64,000 nucleotides of DNA from Roseovarius sp. THAF9 (lineage in GTDB: Bacteria; Pseudomonadota; Alphaproteobacteria; Rhodobacterales; Rhodobacteraceae), in NCBI RefSeq assembly GCF_009363715.1, contig NZ_CP045404.1:186001-250000 (forward strand). Direction: 5' to 3'. This document shows positions 51,595-61,312 of the stretch, piece by piece. The position numbers and the translations under genes were made by a program. Numbering within the stretch: position 1 is the stretch's first letter; every line of letters begins with the position of its first letter. The notes beneath the pieces are model-generated. The model was not told where the DNA came from and did no database searches. It saw nothing but the letters and a program-made list of their open reading frames with translations.

Positions 51595-52782
51595 ATGGAC
51601 CCCTTGAGCTGGAGCGGGATCTTCTTGCAGATGGTGCAGCAATTCGCGGCGCCGCTGATCGCGGTGGCCGTGACCTTTGCGATTTCCATCGTGTTCAAGC
51701 GCAGGCTTGGCCTTTACGGCAAGCTGTTCGACAGCGTGATCGGGATGATCGGGCTGGCGCTGGTGCTGTTCTGGGTGTTCACGGCGTTCTTTGCCGGGGC
51801 GCTGGACATGGTGGGCACGCATGACCCGCTGGACCAGTCGGCGATGATGAAAAAGGCACTGCCCGGCGAGCCCTATACCAAGCTGATCGGCGAGCCGGAC
51901 CCGAACGCGGGCGCGCATTACCTGCTGGGCGGCGACAACCTGGGCCGGGACGTGTTCAGCCGGGTTGTGGATGGCAGCATCAAGGTGATGCTGATCGCGC
52001 CGTTTGCGACGATCTTCGCCTTCATGGTGGGGATCACGCTGGGCCTGCCGGCGGGGTATTATGGCGGGCGGTTCGACACGGTGCTGAGTTTCCTGGCGAA
52101 CCTGGTGTTGGCCTTTCCGGTGATCCTGCTGTTCTACCTGTTGGTGACGCCGGAGATAAAGGAGACGCTGATACCTAGGATCATGGCGGGAACGCTGTTC
52201 ATCTTTCCGATCGTCTTCCTTACGGTCCTGTGGAACTCTAGGTTCCGAACACAGGCGTCAAAGCGCAATCTGTATGTCGGCATCACGCTGGTCGTGGGAA
52301 CGTGGATTTATCTTGGCATCGCATGGGACGCGGACCCGACGGGAATCATCAGCTTTCCTCCGAACCTGCTGGTGGTGTTCGTATCGGTGGTTTTTGTCAA
52401 CTCGCCCACGGTCTTTCGCATCGTTCGGGGGCTGGCGCTGGACATCAAGACGCGCGATTACGTGGCCGCCGCGCAGACGCGGGGCGAGGGGCCGTGGTAC
52501 ATCATGTTGTGGGAGATCCTGCCCAATGCAAGGGGGCCGCTGCTGGTCGATTTCTGCCTGCGGATTGGGTACACCACTATCCTTTTGGGCACGCTGGGCT
52601 TCTTCGGGCTGGGGCTGGAGAGCGAGAGCGCCGACTGGGGCAAGATGATCATCGACGGGCGGCGGCTCTTGTCGGCCAATATCCTGCATATCGCCATTCC
52701 GCCCGCGCTGGCGCTGCTCAGCCTTGTTCTGGGGCTGAACTTTCTGGCGGACGGGCTGCGGGAAGAGAGCTTGAGGGATTAG
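51595..52782 (+). CDS. Peptide-type ABC transporter permease (OppC/DppC-like)
   Basis: A 395-aa permease, longer than OppC (about 300) because of two extra N-terminal hydrophobic segments and a middle insertion (about 190-250: FIFPIVFLTVLWNSRF). The core shows LGGDNLGRDVFSRVVDG, AFMVGITLGLPAGYYGG, the coupling loop YVAAAQTRGEGPWYIMLWEI with LPNA, and GFFGLGLESESADWGKM. It lies 16 bases after the OppB-like gene. Long versions like this are common in Roseobacters. Confidence 0.88.
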   Translation: MDPLSWSGIFLQMVQQFAAPLIAVAVTFAISIVFKRRLGLYGKLFDSVIGMIGLALVLFWVFTAFFAGALDMVGTHDPLDQSAMMKKALPGEPYTKLIGEPDPNAGAHYLLGGDNLGRDVFSRVVDGSIKVMLIAPFATIFAFMVGITLGLPAGYYGGRFDTVLSFLANLVLAFPVILLFYLLVTPEIKETLIPRIMAGTLFIFPIVFLTVLWNSRFRTQASKRNLYVGITLVVGTWIYLGIAWDADPTGIISFPPNLLVVFVSVVFVNSPTVFRIVRGLALDIKTRDYVAAAQTRGEGPWYIMLWEILPNARGPLLVDFCLRIGYTTILLGTLGFFGLGLESESADWGKMIIDGRRLLSANILHIAIPPALALLSLVLGLNFLADGLREESLRD

Positions 52783-52872
52783 CGACCAACCTGCCCCGGA
52801 CCCCGATCCGGGGCCTCTGGCGGTGAGGCCCCGGGTCAGGCCCGGGACGGGATTTCGAGAGGGATATGAGAG

Positions 52873-54966
52873 ATGTCGAAACTGCAAGCGCATGACGGCC
52901 CCATCCTGGAGATCGACCGGCTGTCGATTTCCTTCTTCACGCGGCTGCGCGAGATCCCGGCGGTGATGGATTTCTCGGTCTCGGTCCAGCCGGGCGAGGC
53001 GGTAGGGCTGGTGGGCGAAAGCGGCTGCGGCAAGTCCACGGTCGCGCTGGGCGTGATGCAGGACCTCGGCGTGAATGGTCGGGTGGTGGGCGGCACGATC
53101 AAATTCAAAGGCCGCGACCTGAGCGAGATGAGCGCAGAGGAGCTGCGCGATATTCGCGGCAATGAGATCGCGATGATCTACCAGGAGCCGATGGCGAGCC
53201 TGAACCCGGCGATGAAGATCGGCAAGCAGCTGATCGAGGTGCCGATGATCCACGAGGGCATCGGCGAGAAGGAAGCGTGGCAGCGCGCGCTGGACGTGGT
53301 GCGGGACGTGAAGCTGCCCGATCCCGAGCGCATCCTGAAATCCTTTCCGCACCAGTTGTCGGGCGGGCAGCAACAGCGGATCGTGATCGCCATGGCGTTG
53401 ATGTCGAAACCGTCGCTGCTGATCCTCGATGAGCCGACGACCGCGCTTGACGTCACGGTCGAGGCCGCGGTGGTCGAGCTGGTGAAGGATCTGGGCAAGA
53501 AATACGGCACGTCGATGCTGTTCATCAGCCACAACCTGGGGCTGGTGCTGGAGACCTGTGACCGGATCTGCGTGATGTATTCCGGTGAGGCGGTGGAGAC
53601 GGGCAGCATCCGCGATGTCTTCGACAAGATGCGGCATCCCTATACGCAGGCGCTTTTCCGGTCGATTCCGCTGCCGGGGGCGAACAAGAACGCGCGGCCG
53701 CTGGTGGCGATTCCGGGGAACTTTCCCTTGCCGCATGAGCGGCCGCAGGGCTGCAATTTCGGGCCGCGTTGCGATTATTTCGAAGAAGGGCGCTGTAACC
53801 GGGCGGGGGGGATCCCGATGGAGCCCGTGCCGGGTGACGACCGCCATGCCTCGCGTTGTCTGCGCTTTGACGAGATCGACTGGAATGCGCCGGTGAAGGC
53901 CAGCGTGGCGACCGAGGCGACCGAGAAGGGTGAGGTCGTCCTGAAGATGGACAACCTGAAGAAATATTACGAGGTGGCGGCGAACGCGCTTTTCGGCAAA
54001 AGCGGTGATACCAAGGTCGTGAAGGCCAACGAGACGTTGAGTTTCGAGGCGCGGGAGAGCGAGACACTGGCCATCGTGGGCGAGTCGGGCTGTGGCAAGT
54101 CGACCTTTGCCAAGGTGCTGATGGGGCTGGAGACAGCGACGGACGGGCAGATCCTGCTGGACAACCGCAATATCGAGGGCACGCCGATCGAGAAGCGGGA
54201 CACTCAGACGGTGGCGGATATCCAGATGGTGTTCCAGAACCCGTTCGACACGCTGAACCCGTCGATGACCGTGGGGCGGCAGATCATCAGGGCGCTGGAA
54301 GTGTTCGGCGTGGGCAAGAACGACACCGAGCGGCGGGCGGAGTTGATGCGGCTCTTGGACCTCGTGAAGCTGCCGCGCGAGTTTGCGGACCGGATGCCAC
54401 GGCAGCTTTCGGGCGGGCAGAAACAGCGCGTGGGGATCGCGCGGGCCTTTGCCGGGGGTGCGAGGATCGTGGTGGCGGACGAGCCGGTGTCGGCGTTGGA
54501 TGTCAGCGTGCAGGCGGCGGTGACGGACTTGCTGATGGAGATTCAGCGCGAGAAGAAGACGACGCTTCTGTTCATCAGCCATGACCTGAGCATCGTGCGA
54601 TACCTGAGCGACCGGGTGATGGTGATGTACTTGGGCCATGTGGTGGAACTGGGCACCACCGAACAAGTCTTTGCGCCGCCCTATCACCCCTACACCGAGG
54701 CATTGCTGTCGGCGGTGCCGATTGCCGATACCAGCGTCGAGAAGACGCATATCGTGCTGGAAGGCGATGTGCCGTCGGCAATGAACCCGCCCTCGGGCTG
54801 TCCGTTCCAGACGCGGTGCCGGTGGAAATCGCAGGTGCCGGCGGGTCTGTGCGAGGTCGAGGTGCCGCCGATGCGAACGCTGGATGACGGGCACCAGCTT
54901 AAATGTCACCTGGCGGAGGTGAAGCTGGCCGGAATGGAGCCGGTGATCAAGGTCGCGGCGGAGTAG
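52873..54966 (+). CDS. Peptide-type ABC transporter, fused OppD-OppF ATPases
   Basis: A 697-aa protein with two ATPase units in one chain. Each has a Walker A (GESGCGKST, about residues 52-60 and 397-405), a signature (QLSGGQQQRIVIAMAL; QLSGGQKQRVGIARAF) and a Walker B (LLILDEPTTALD; IVVADEPVSALD). Each half ends with the oligopeptide/dipeptide domain marker (CNFGPRC; CPFQTRC). It powers the adjacent permeases. Two GC-rich hairpins (CCCCGGA...TCCGGGG) occupy the 90-base gap upstream. Confidence 0.92.
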   Translation: MSKLQAHDGPILEIDRLSISFFTRLREIPAVMDFSVSVQPGEAVGLVGESGCGKSTVALGVMQDLGVNGRVVGGTIKFKGRDLSEMSAEELRDIRGNEIAMIYQEPMASLNPAMKIGKQLIEVPMIHEGIGEKEAWQRALDVVRDVKLPDPERILKSFPHQLSGGQQQRIVIAMALMSKPSLLILDEPTTALDVTVEAAVVELVKDLGKKYGTSMLFISHNLGLVLETCDRICVMYSGEAVETGSIRDVFDKMRHPYTQALFRSIPLPGANKNARPLVAIPGNFPLPHERPQGCNFGPRCDYFEEGRCNRAGGIPMEPVPGDDRHASRCLRFDEIDWNAPVKASVATEATEKGEVVLKMDNLKKYYEVAANALFGKSGDTKVVKANETLSFEARESETLAIVGESGCGKSTFAKVLMGLETATDGQILLDNRNIEGTPIEKRDTQTVADIQMVFQNPFDTLNPSMTVGRQIIRALEVFGVGKNDTERRAELMRLLDLVKLPREFADRMPRQLSGGQKQRVGIARAFAGGARIVVADEPVSALDVSVQAAVTDLLMEIQREKKTTLLFISHDLSIVRYLSDRVMVMYLGHVVELGTTEQVFAPPYHPYTEALLSAVPIADTSVEKTHIVLEGDVPSAMNPPSGCPFQTRCRWKSQVPAGLCEVEVPPMRTLDDGHQLKCHLAEVKLAGMEPVIKVAAE

Positions 54967-55028
54967 GCGACCGCGCCTGTTGAAATCGAACCGCAGGACC
55001 CGTCAGTGGAACGGGCCCTGCTGTGACC

Positions 55029-55469
55029 TCAAGACGCGGCCTGTTTCGTTAGCGCGTCGCGGATTTCCACGAGCAAGTCGATCTCGTTGGGGCCGGGGGC
55101 CTCTTCGGGGGCTTCTTCCTTTTCCTTGAAGGCGGTGTCCTTCACCTTGTTCACGTAGCGCACCAGCATGAACACGACGAAGGCGATGATCAGGAAGTTG
55201 ATGATCGCCATGACGAACGCGCCCCAGGCGAAGACGGCGGCGCCGGCCTCGCGAGCGGCTTCCAGCGAGGCGCCCTCGGCCACGTCGCCCGACAGAACGG
55301 TGTAGTTGTTGGTGAAGTCCAGCCCGCCGGTGACAAGCCCGATGATCGGATTGATCAGGTCGGCGACCAACGACGAGACGATGGCGGTGAAGGCCGCGCC
55401 GATGATGATGCCGACGGCCATGTCCATGACATTGCCGCGGGCAATGAAGTCTTTGAATTCGCTTAGCAT
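55029..55469 (-). CDS. mscL: Large-conductance mechanosensitive channel
   Basis: A 146-aa protein. The N-terminal [20 protein letters not shown] leads into the pore helix ([20 protein letters not shown]), the loop [12 protein letters not shown], a second helix (about 78-100) and the charged cytoplasmic bundle ending in [15 protein letters not shown]. It opens under membrane tension to release solutes in hypo-osmotic shock. It is convergent with the opp genes and divergent from hyuA. Confidence 0.95.
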   Translation of the reverse strand: MLSEFKDFIARGNVMDMAVGIIIGAAFTAIVSSLVADLINPIIGLVTGGLDFTNNYTVLSGDVAEGASLEAAREAGAAVFAWGAFVMAIINFLIIAFVVFMLVRYVNKVKDTAFKEKEEAPEEAPGPNEIDLLVEIRDALTKQAAS

Positions 55470-55643
55470 TTATGTGTCCTCTTTCCGTGGTGAGGCTGTT
55501 TTCGCCCCTGCCGAAGCTCCCATTAGCACAGGTTAATGAAAGAGTGTGACGATTTGTTCGGGGAAAGATACGAGATCTCTCCCCGAGATTGACTTTTTCC
55601 GACCCCTCGCGGACGGTCCGAGAAGTGCAGGCAAGGGACGAAG

Positions 55644-57701
55644 ATGACAGACCGGCAGAAAGGCACGATCGTGGGTATCGACGTGGGCGGGACGTTCACC
55701 GACCTTGTGCAGCTTGACCCGGCCAGCGGAAAGGTGCGGTTGGCCAAGGTGCCGACCACGGTCGAGAACCAGGCGTTCGGTGTGATGGACGCGCTTGAGG
55801 CCTCCGGAGCCGAACTGGCGGCGATCGACCTGATCGTGCATGGGACCACCACGACGACGAACGCGGTGCTGGAACGCAAGCTGAGCCGGACGGGGCTGAT
55901 CACCACGCAAGGCTTTCGCGACGTGCTGGAGCTGGGGCGGCGGACGCGGCCGCAAGCCTATGGAATGACGGGGGAATTCACGCCGATCATCCCGCGCGAC
56001 CTGCGGATCGAGGTGCCCGAGCGGGTGGATGCCGCTGGGGAGGTCGTCGTGCCGCTGGACGAGGACGCGGTGCGGGCGGCGGCGGAGCGGTTGCTGGCCG
56101 AGGGATGTGAGGCGGTGGTGGTGCATTTCCTGCATGCCTATGCCAACCCGGCGCATGAGGCGCGCGCCGGGGAGATCATCGCCGAGGTTTGGCCCAACGA
56201 GCACATCACCCTTGGCCATGCGATCTTGCAGGAAAGCCGGGAATACGAGCGTGGCGTGACAGCGGCGGTCAATGCAAGTGTGCAGCCCATTCTGGACCGC
56301 TATCTGAAGCGTTTGACCGACAGCCTGTCGGAGGGCGGCTATGACCACGACGTTCTGGTGATGAACGGCAATGGCGGCATGGTGTCGGCCCGGCTGGTGG
56401 CGCCGGAGGCGGCGAAGACGGTGATGTCGGGGCCGGCCTCGGGCGTTATGGCGGCGGCCTATACGGGTCGGCAGGCCGGGTTGGTGAACCTGATCACCTA
56501 TGACATGGGCGGCACCTCGACCGATGTGGCGCTGATCCGGGGGGCCGAGCCGCCGGTGTCGAACGAGATCGAGATCGAGTACGCGATGCCCATCCACGTG
56601 CCGATGGTGGACGTGCGCACGGTAGGGGCCGGGGGCGGGTCCATCGCGAAGGTGAACGTCGCGGGACTGCTGGATGTGGGGCCGGAGAGTGCCGGGGCCG
56701 ATCCGGGGCCGATCTGTTATGGGCGGGGCGGGCAGCGGCCCACGATCTCGGACGCGAACCTGATCCTGGGGCGGCTGGATGCGGCCAAGTTGGCCAAGAC
56801 CGGAGACGTCGCGGCAAGCGACGTGGCGCAGGCCTTTGCCCGGGAACTGGCCGAGCCGCTGGGGCTGGACGTGACGGACGCGGCGCTGGCGGTGATCCGC
56901 ATGGCGAATACCAAGATGGCCGGGGCCATTCGCATGGTGTCGCTGTCGCTGGGGGCCGACCCGCGGGATTTTGCGCTGTTTGCCTTTGGCGGGGCTGGGC
57001 CGCTGCATGCTTGTGCGTTGGCGCGGGAGTTGGGCGTGCCGCGCGTGCTGGTGCCGGCCCGACCGGGGATCACCAACGCGCTGGGCTGCGTGGTGGCCGA
57101 CCTGCGGCACGATTTCGTGCAGACGGTGAACCGGCCCGTGCATGCGTTGGAGGCGGGCGAACTGGCGGCGGTCTTCTCGGCGCAGGCTGCGGCGGGCAAG
57201 GCGATGCTGGAGAAAGAGCGCGTGGCGATGACCGGGGTGCGGCATGTCTATAGCGTGGACATGCAGTTTGCCGGGCAGACCCACCTGCTGCGCGTGTCGC
57301 TGGAGCGGCCGGACGTGACGCCGGAGGAGCTTCAGTCGTTGTTCGAGGACATTTATTTTGCGCGCTTCAAGGTGCGGCTGCCCGAGATCCGGGCGCATGT
57401 GGTGAACGCCAATTGCTCGGTCATCGGAGAGCGTGAGCCGCTGGATTTGTCTGTGCTTGTCGACCCGGCGGGACGTAAGGCGACGCTGGAAGAGGCCCGG
57501 CAGGCATCGCGGCGCGTGCGGTTCGAGGATGACTGGCACGAGACGCCGATCTATTGGCGCGACCACTTGCCGTTGGAGTTCCGTCTGGAAGGGCCGGGGA
57601 TCGTGGCGCAGATGGACACGACGGTGCTTATAGAGCCGGGCTGCGTGGCGACGGGAGACGCGCATGGCAATATCCTGATCGCGGTGGGAGAGGCGCCATG
57701 A
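55644..57701 (+). CDS. Hydantoinase/oxoprolinase family protein, A subunit
   Basis: A 685-aa ATP-dependent hydrolase subunit. GIDVGGTFTDLVQ is the actin-type phosphate loop near residue 9, IVHGTTTTTNAVLERK and NLITYDMGGTSTDVALIRG are the second nucleotide site, and FAFGGAGPLHACALA follows. HyuA-type proteins act with HyuB to hydrolyse hydantoins or 5-oxoproline or to carboxylate ketones. It overlaps the next gene by 4 bases. The specific substrate is unknown. Confidence 0.9.
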   Translation: MTDRQKGTIVGIDVGGTFTDLVQLDPASGKVRLAKVPTTVENQAFGVMDALEASGAELAAIDLIVHGTTTTTNAVLERKLSRTGLITTQGFRDVLELGRRTRPQAYGMTGEFTPIIPRDLRIEVPERVDAAGEVVVPLDEDAVRAAAERLLAEGCEAVVVHFLHAYANPAHEARAGEIIAEVWPNEHITLGHAILQESREYERGVTAAVNASVQPILDRYLKRLTDSLSEGGYDHDVLVMNGNGGMVSARLVAPEAAKTVMSGPASGVMAAAYTGRQAGLVNLITYDMGGTSTDVALIRGAEPPVSNEIEIEYAMPIHVPMVDVRTVGAGGGSIAKVNVAGLLDVGPESAGADPGPICYGRGGQRPTISDANLILGRLDAAKLAKTGDVAASDVAQAFARELAEPLGLDVTDAALAVIRMANTKMAGAIRMVSLSLGADPRDFALFAFGGAGPLHACALARELGVPRVLVPARPGITNALGCVVADLRHDFVQTVNRPVHALEAGELAAVFSAQAAAGKAMLEKERVAMTGVRHVYSVDMQFAGQTHLLRVSLERPDVTPEELQSLFEDIYFARFKVRLPEIRAHVVNANCSVIGEREPLDLSVLVDPAGRKATLEEARQASRRVRFEDDWHETPIYWRDHLPLEFRLEGPGIVAQMDTTVLIEPGCVATGDAHGNILIAVGEAP

Positions 57702-59431
57702 CCATTGATCCGATCACGCTGTCGGTCATCCAGGCCGGGTTGCAGCAGGTCTGCGACGAGATGGACCTGGCGTTCTCAAGGGCCGCGTTTTCGCCGGTGA
57801 TTGCCGAGGCGAATGACCGTTCGGACGGGATATACGCCGCTGCCGATGGGGCGTTGATCGCGCAGGGCGCTGGTGGCCTGCCGGTCTTCGTCGGCACGAT
57901 GCAATACTCCACGGCAACGCTGATCGAGATGATCGGGGACGGGCGCGTTGGCGCGCCGGAGCCGGGGGATATCTATATCGTCAACGACCCGTATCTGGGC
58001 GGCACGCATTTGATGGACGTGCGGTTTGCGCGGCCCTTCTATCGCGGGGATCGCCTGTTCTGCTGGCTGTCGAATACCGGGCATTGGCCTGACACCGGCG
58101 GTGCGGTGCCGGGTGGGTTCTCGGCCAGCGCCACGGCGGTGGAGCAGGAAGGGCTGCGCCTGCCGCCGGTGAAGCTGTTCAAGCGGGGGCAGATGGATGC
58201 GGAGATCTACAGCATTATCTGTTCCAATATCCGCGTGGCTGATCAGCGGATCGGCGATGTGCGGTCGCAGGCCGCGGCGCTGGATCTGGGGGCCGAGCGG
58301 CTGGGCGCGCTGATGGATCGCTATGGCGACGAGGTGGTCGAGGCGGCGATTGCCGCGTTGCGGGACCGCGCGGCACAGCAGATGCGGCGTTTCATCCGGG
58401 AGATCCCGGCGGGCGCCTATGACTCCGTTGCGTGGATCGACAGCGATGGCGTGGTCGATGAGCCGCTGGCGATAAGGCTGACCGTCACGCGCGAGGCGGA
58501 GCGGCTGGTGTTCGATTTCACCGGATCTGCGGCGCCGTGCCTTGGACCGATGAATTCGGTCCGTGCGACGACGCTCAGCTCGGTCTACCTGGCGATGCGG
58601 CATATCTTTCCCGACGTGCCGATCAGCGCGGGGGCGTTCGAGCCGTTGGAGGTGACGTGGATCGAGGGCACGTTCCTGGATGCGCAGTACCCGCGCCCGG
58701 TGTCGGGCTGCGCGGCGGAGGTCAGCCAACGGATCGCGGAGGCAGTGTTTGCCGCGCTTGTGCAGGCGCTGCCGGACAGGGTGACGGCGGCACCGGCGGG
58801 CACCAGCGGGAACTTCGCGTTGGGCGGGCACGATCCGGAACGTGATCGGGATTTCGTGATGTACCAATTGTCCGGCGGCGGTTATGGCGGTTGGGCCGAG
58901 GGGGACGGGATCACCAACGGCTGTTCCACCATCGGGATTTCCAAGGCCCCGCCGGTAGAGATCATGGAGCAGGCCTTTCCGGTGCTTTACCACCGCTATG
59001 CACTGCGCGAAGGATCGGGCGGCGCGGGCCGGATGCGCGGCGGGTTCGGCCTTGATTACGAGGTGGAGTTGCGGCGCGGGCAGGCCAAGGCGAGCTTTGT
59101 GATGGATCACGGGCGGTTTGGGCCGCAGGGCGCGATGGGCGGCGGCGACGGCGCGCCCAACGAGGTGACGGTGTGGCGGGGCGACGTGCCCTATACACCG
59201 TTGCACCTGTCGAAAGAGCAGGACATTCCGCTTGGTCCCGGCGACCGGGTGCGGGTGAAAACGCCCGGCGGCGGTGGCTTTGGCGAGCCGATGCAGCGGC
59301 ATCCGGGCCTGGTGGCCGAGGATGTGCGGCTGGGGCGGTACACGGTCGAGGAGGCGGAGCGGCTCTTTGGTGTGGTCATCGAGGATGGCGCGGTGGATAC
59401 GGTGGCGACGACGCAGCGGCGGCTGTCTTGA
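57698..59431 (+). CDS. Hydantoinase/oxoprolinase family protein, B subunit
   Basis: A 577-aa HyuB-type subunit. The start at 57698 overlaps the HyuA stop (ATGA). DPITLSVIQAGLQQVCDEMD, then FVGTMQYS, DIYIVNDPYLGGTHLMDV and YQLSGGGYGGWAEGDG are diagnostic. The C-terminal gate GVKTPGGGGFG-like VKTPGGGGFGEP ends the core. With HyuA it forms the active complex. No transporter for a hydantoin is next to it, though the opp genes lie close by. Confidence 0.9.
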   Translation: MTIDPITLSVIQAGLQQVCDEMDLAFSRAAFSPVIAEANDRSDGIYAAADGALIAQGAGGLPVFVGTMQYSTATLIEMIGDGRVGAPEPGDIYIVNDPYLGGTHLMDVRFARPFYRGDRLFCWLSNTGHWPDTGGAVPGGFSASATAVEQEGLRLPPVKLFKRGQMDAEIYSIICSNIRVADQRIGDVRSQAAALDLGAERLGALMDRYGDEVVEAAIAALRDRAAQQMRRFIREIPAGAYDSVAWIDSDGVVDEPLAIRLTVTREAERLVFDFTGSAAPCLGPMNSVRATTLSSVYLAMRHIFPDVPISAGAFEPLEVTWIEGTFLDAQYPRPVSGCAAEVSQRIAEAVFAALVQALPDRVTAAPAGTSGNFALGGHDPERDRDFVMYQLSGGGYGGWAEGDGITNGCSTIGISKAPPVEIMEQAFPVLYHRYALREGSGGAGRMRGGFGLDYEVELRRGQAKASFVMDHGRFGPQGAMGGGDGAPNEVTVWRGDVPYTPLHLSKEQDIPLGPGDRVRVKTPGGGGFGEPMQRHPGLVAEDVRLGRYTVEEAERLFGVVIEDGAVDTVATTQRRLS

Positions 59432-59694
59432 AGAAGAGCGCGTGCCGGTAGGCTTTGCTGTCAGGGCCTTGCATCGTTTGGGTGAGACGCATCGCCCGTT
59501 TCTGGAGGTGAACCGGGCGCGAAGGAACAGCCATGCGCGTCACGGACCGATCACAACACCCTAGCGGGTCCGCTTGAATTTGAGTACTATATGCGCGGGA
59601 GATGCCCCTTGGGGAAGGGTGGGGTAACGAACCGTTGGGCAATACGCGCCACTGCAAAATGTAAGCTGACACTTCATTTTCAGGAGAGCGATTC
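59432..59694. other. Gap before the heme peroxidase gene
   Basis: 263 bases with lower GC than the neighbours near the 3' end. AGGAGAG (59681-59687) serves the peroxidase start. TACTATAT at 59584-59591 may be a -10 box, but no good -35 is visible. No repeat or terminator was found. Confidence 0.35.
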
Positions 59695-61248
59695 ATGTCC
59701 AGATCATCTTACCCGGCGCAGACGGTTCACGTTCCACGGTCAAGTTCTTACAAAGGTCCCTTCGGTCGCATGTTCCGATCTTTGCCACCGTGGTCGCCGC
59801 CCGGCGACACCGAGGAACAGATCGACGCCGACATCCGCGCGTTCGCAGCCAACGCCATGGCCGAGACCGATGGTGACGACCAACTCGACAATGCCAACCT
59901 TCCGGCTGGCTATACCTATTTCGGGCAGTTCGTGGACCACGACATTACGTTCGATCCGACCTCATCGTTGATGCGGCAAAACGATCCGGACAAGCTGCAC
60001 AATTTTCGCACACCCCGGCTCGACCTTGATTGCCTTTATGGCGAGGGTCCCGCGGATGAACCTTTCATGTACGACACGAACCGCGGCGGCATGTTCCTGA
60101 TCGGCAGAGTGCAGCGCGACATCGAGGACAACCCGACAGAAGGGTCCAATGAGCCCGATTTGCCGCGCAACGTGCAGGGGCGTGCCTTGATCGGCGACAT
60201 GCGCAACGACGAGAACGTCATCGTCAGTCAGTTCCAGCTTGCGATGCTGCGGCTTCACAATGCCGTTTACGGCCAGCTTATCGGGCAGGACCCGGACGAT
60301 ACCGCCGCCCATTTCGAGATCGATCAGGACAAGTTCCACGCGGCGCAGCGAATCGTCAGGTGGTTCTACCAGTACGTCGTTTGGAACGATTTCATCAAGC
60401 GGCTGACCAAGAACGACATCTGGTCCGAGGTGCTGCGGCTCGTGGACGGAAAATTCGTCAACGGCGCCCGTTTCTACAAGTGGGAAAAGAACCCGTTCAT
60501 GCCGGTGGAGTTCTCGGTTTCGGCTTATCGTTTTGGTCATTCGCTGATCCGGCCCGGCTATCTAGTGAACCTGAACTCGGACGTCGGCCTGGGGTTCGAT
60601 CCGAACGATCCTACCTCGCGCGAATTGCCTATCTTCGATCCAACCAATTCGGGACAGCACGATCTACGCGGTTTTCGGTTCTTCCCCCACAAGCATACGG
60701 TGCAATGGGACTGGTATTTCAAAATGTCGTCGTCGGTCGAGCAGTTTTTCCCGCAACCCGCGCGGCGGATCGATCCGAAGTTGAGCTCTGCGGTCAGCAA
60801 GATCCCAGAGGGGCCGGGCAAGCCAAATCTGTTGGCAACGCTCAACCTTCTAAGGTCTTGGCGGATGGAGATTCCATCAGGCACCGCCGTTGCCCAGGCG
60901 ATGGGGTTTGCCCCCCATGCCATCGACGACCCGCATGAAGACATTCTGTGGCACTATATCCTCAAGGAAGCGGCGAGTATTCCGGCGGCAAATTCCGGTC
61001 GGATGCTCGGAAACGTGGGCTCGACGATCGTGGCCGAGGTCTTTGGCGGTCTGTTGTATGGCGATCCGAAAGGCTGGGTGCAGAACGAGCCCGGGTGGAC
61101 GCCGGCTGATGAACCCGCGATTACGGCGCTCTTGCCAACCGGAGGGCCAGAGAACGGCGACTGGGAAGTAGCGGACCTGATCCGTGCTTCCGGCGCTCCG
61201 GTCGATGACAACGACGTGGCGAATACCATCGCCAACGGAAGGAACTAG
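59695..61248 (+). CDS. Animal-type heme peroxidase family protein
   Basis: A 517-aa protein of the peroxidase-cyclooxygenase superfamily. The distal His lies in GQFVDHDITFDPTS (about residues 77-90), the helix with RLHNAVY follows, and the proximal His in SVSAYRFGHSLIRPGY (about 273-288). The heme-ester Asp/Glu positions and Arg are not all certain by eye. No signal peptide or RTX repeats are visible, unlike many secreted bacterial members, so its location is unclear. Codon use is less GC-biased than that of its neighbours, suggesting transfer. It may oxidise halides or phenols. Confidence 0.82.
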   Translation: MSRSSYPAQTVHVPRSSSYKGPFGRMFRSLPPWSPPGDTEEQIDADIRAFAANAMAETDGDDQLDNANLPAGYTYFGQFVDHDITFDPTSSLMRQNDPDKLHNFRTPRLDLDCLYGEGPADEPFMYDTNRGGMFLIGRVQRDIEDNPTEGSNEPDLPRNVQGRALIGDMRNDENVIVSQFQLAMLRLHNAVYGQLIGQDPDDTAAHFEIDQDKFHAAQRIVRWFYQYVVWNDFIKRLTKNDIWSEVLRLVDGKFVNGARFYKWEKNPFMPVEFSVSAYRFGHSLIRPGYLVNLNSDVGLGFDPNDPTSRELPIFDPTNSGQHDLRGFRFFPHKHTVQWDWYFKMSSSVEQFFPQPARRIDPKLSSAVSKIPEGPGKPNLLATLNLLRSWRMEIPSGTAVAQAMGFAPHAIDDPHEDILWHYILKEAASIPAANSGRMLGNVGSTIVAEVFGGLLYGDPKGWVQNEPGWTPADEPAITALLPTGGPENGDWEVADLIRASGAPVDDNDVANTIANGRN

Positions 61249-61312
61249 CTGTCTTGGGCAAGGCGGGGTGGCTCCGTCTTGCCCGCGCCCCAGTGTCACA
61301 CAACCGGATCGG

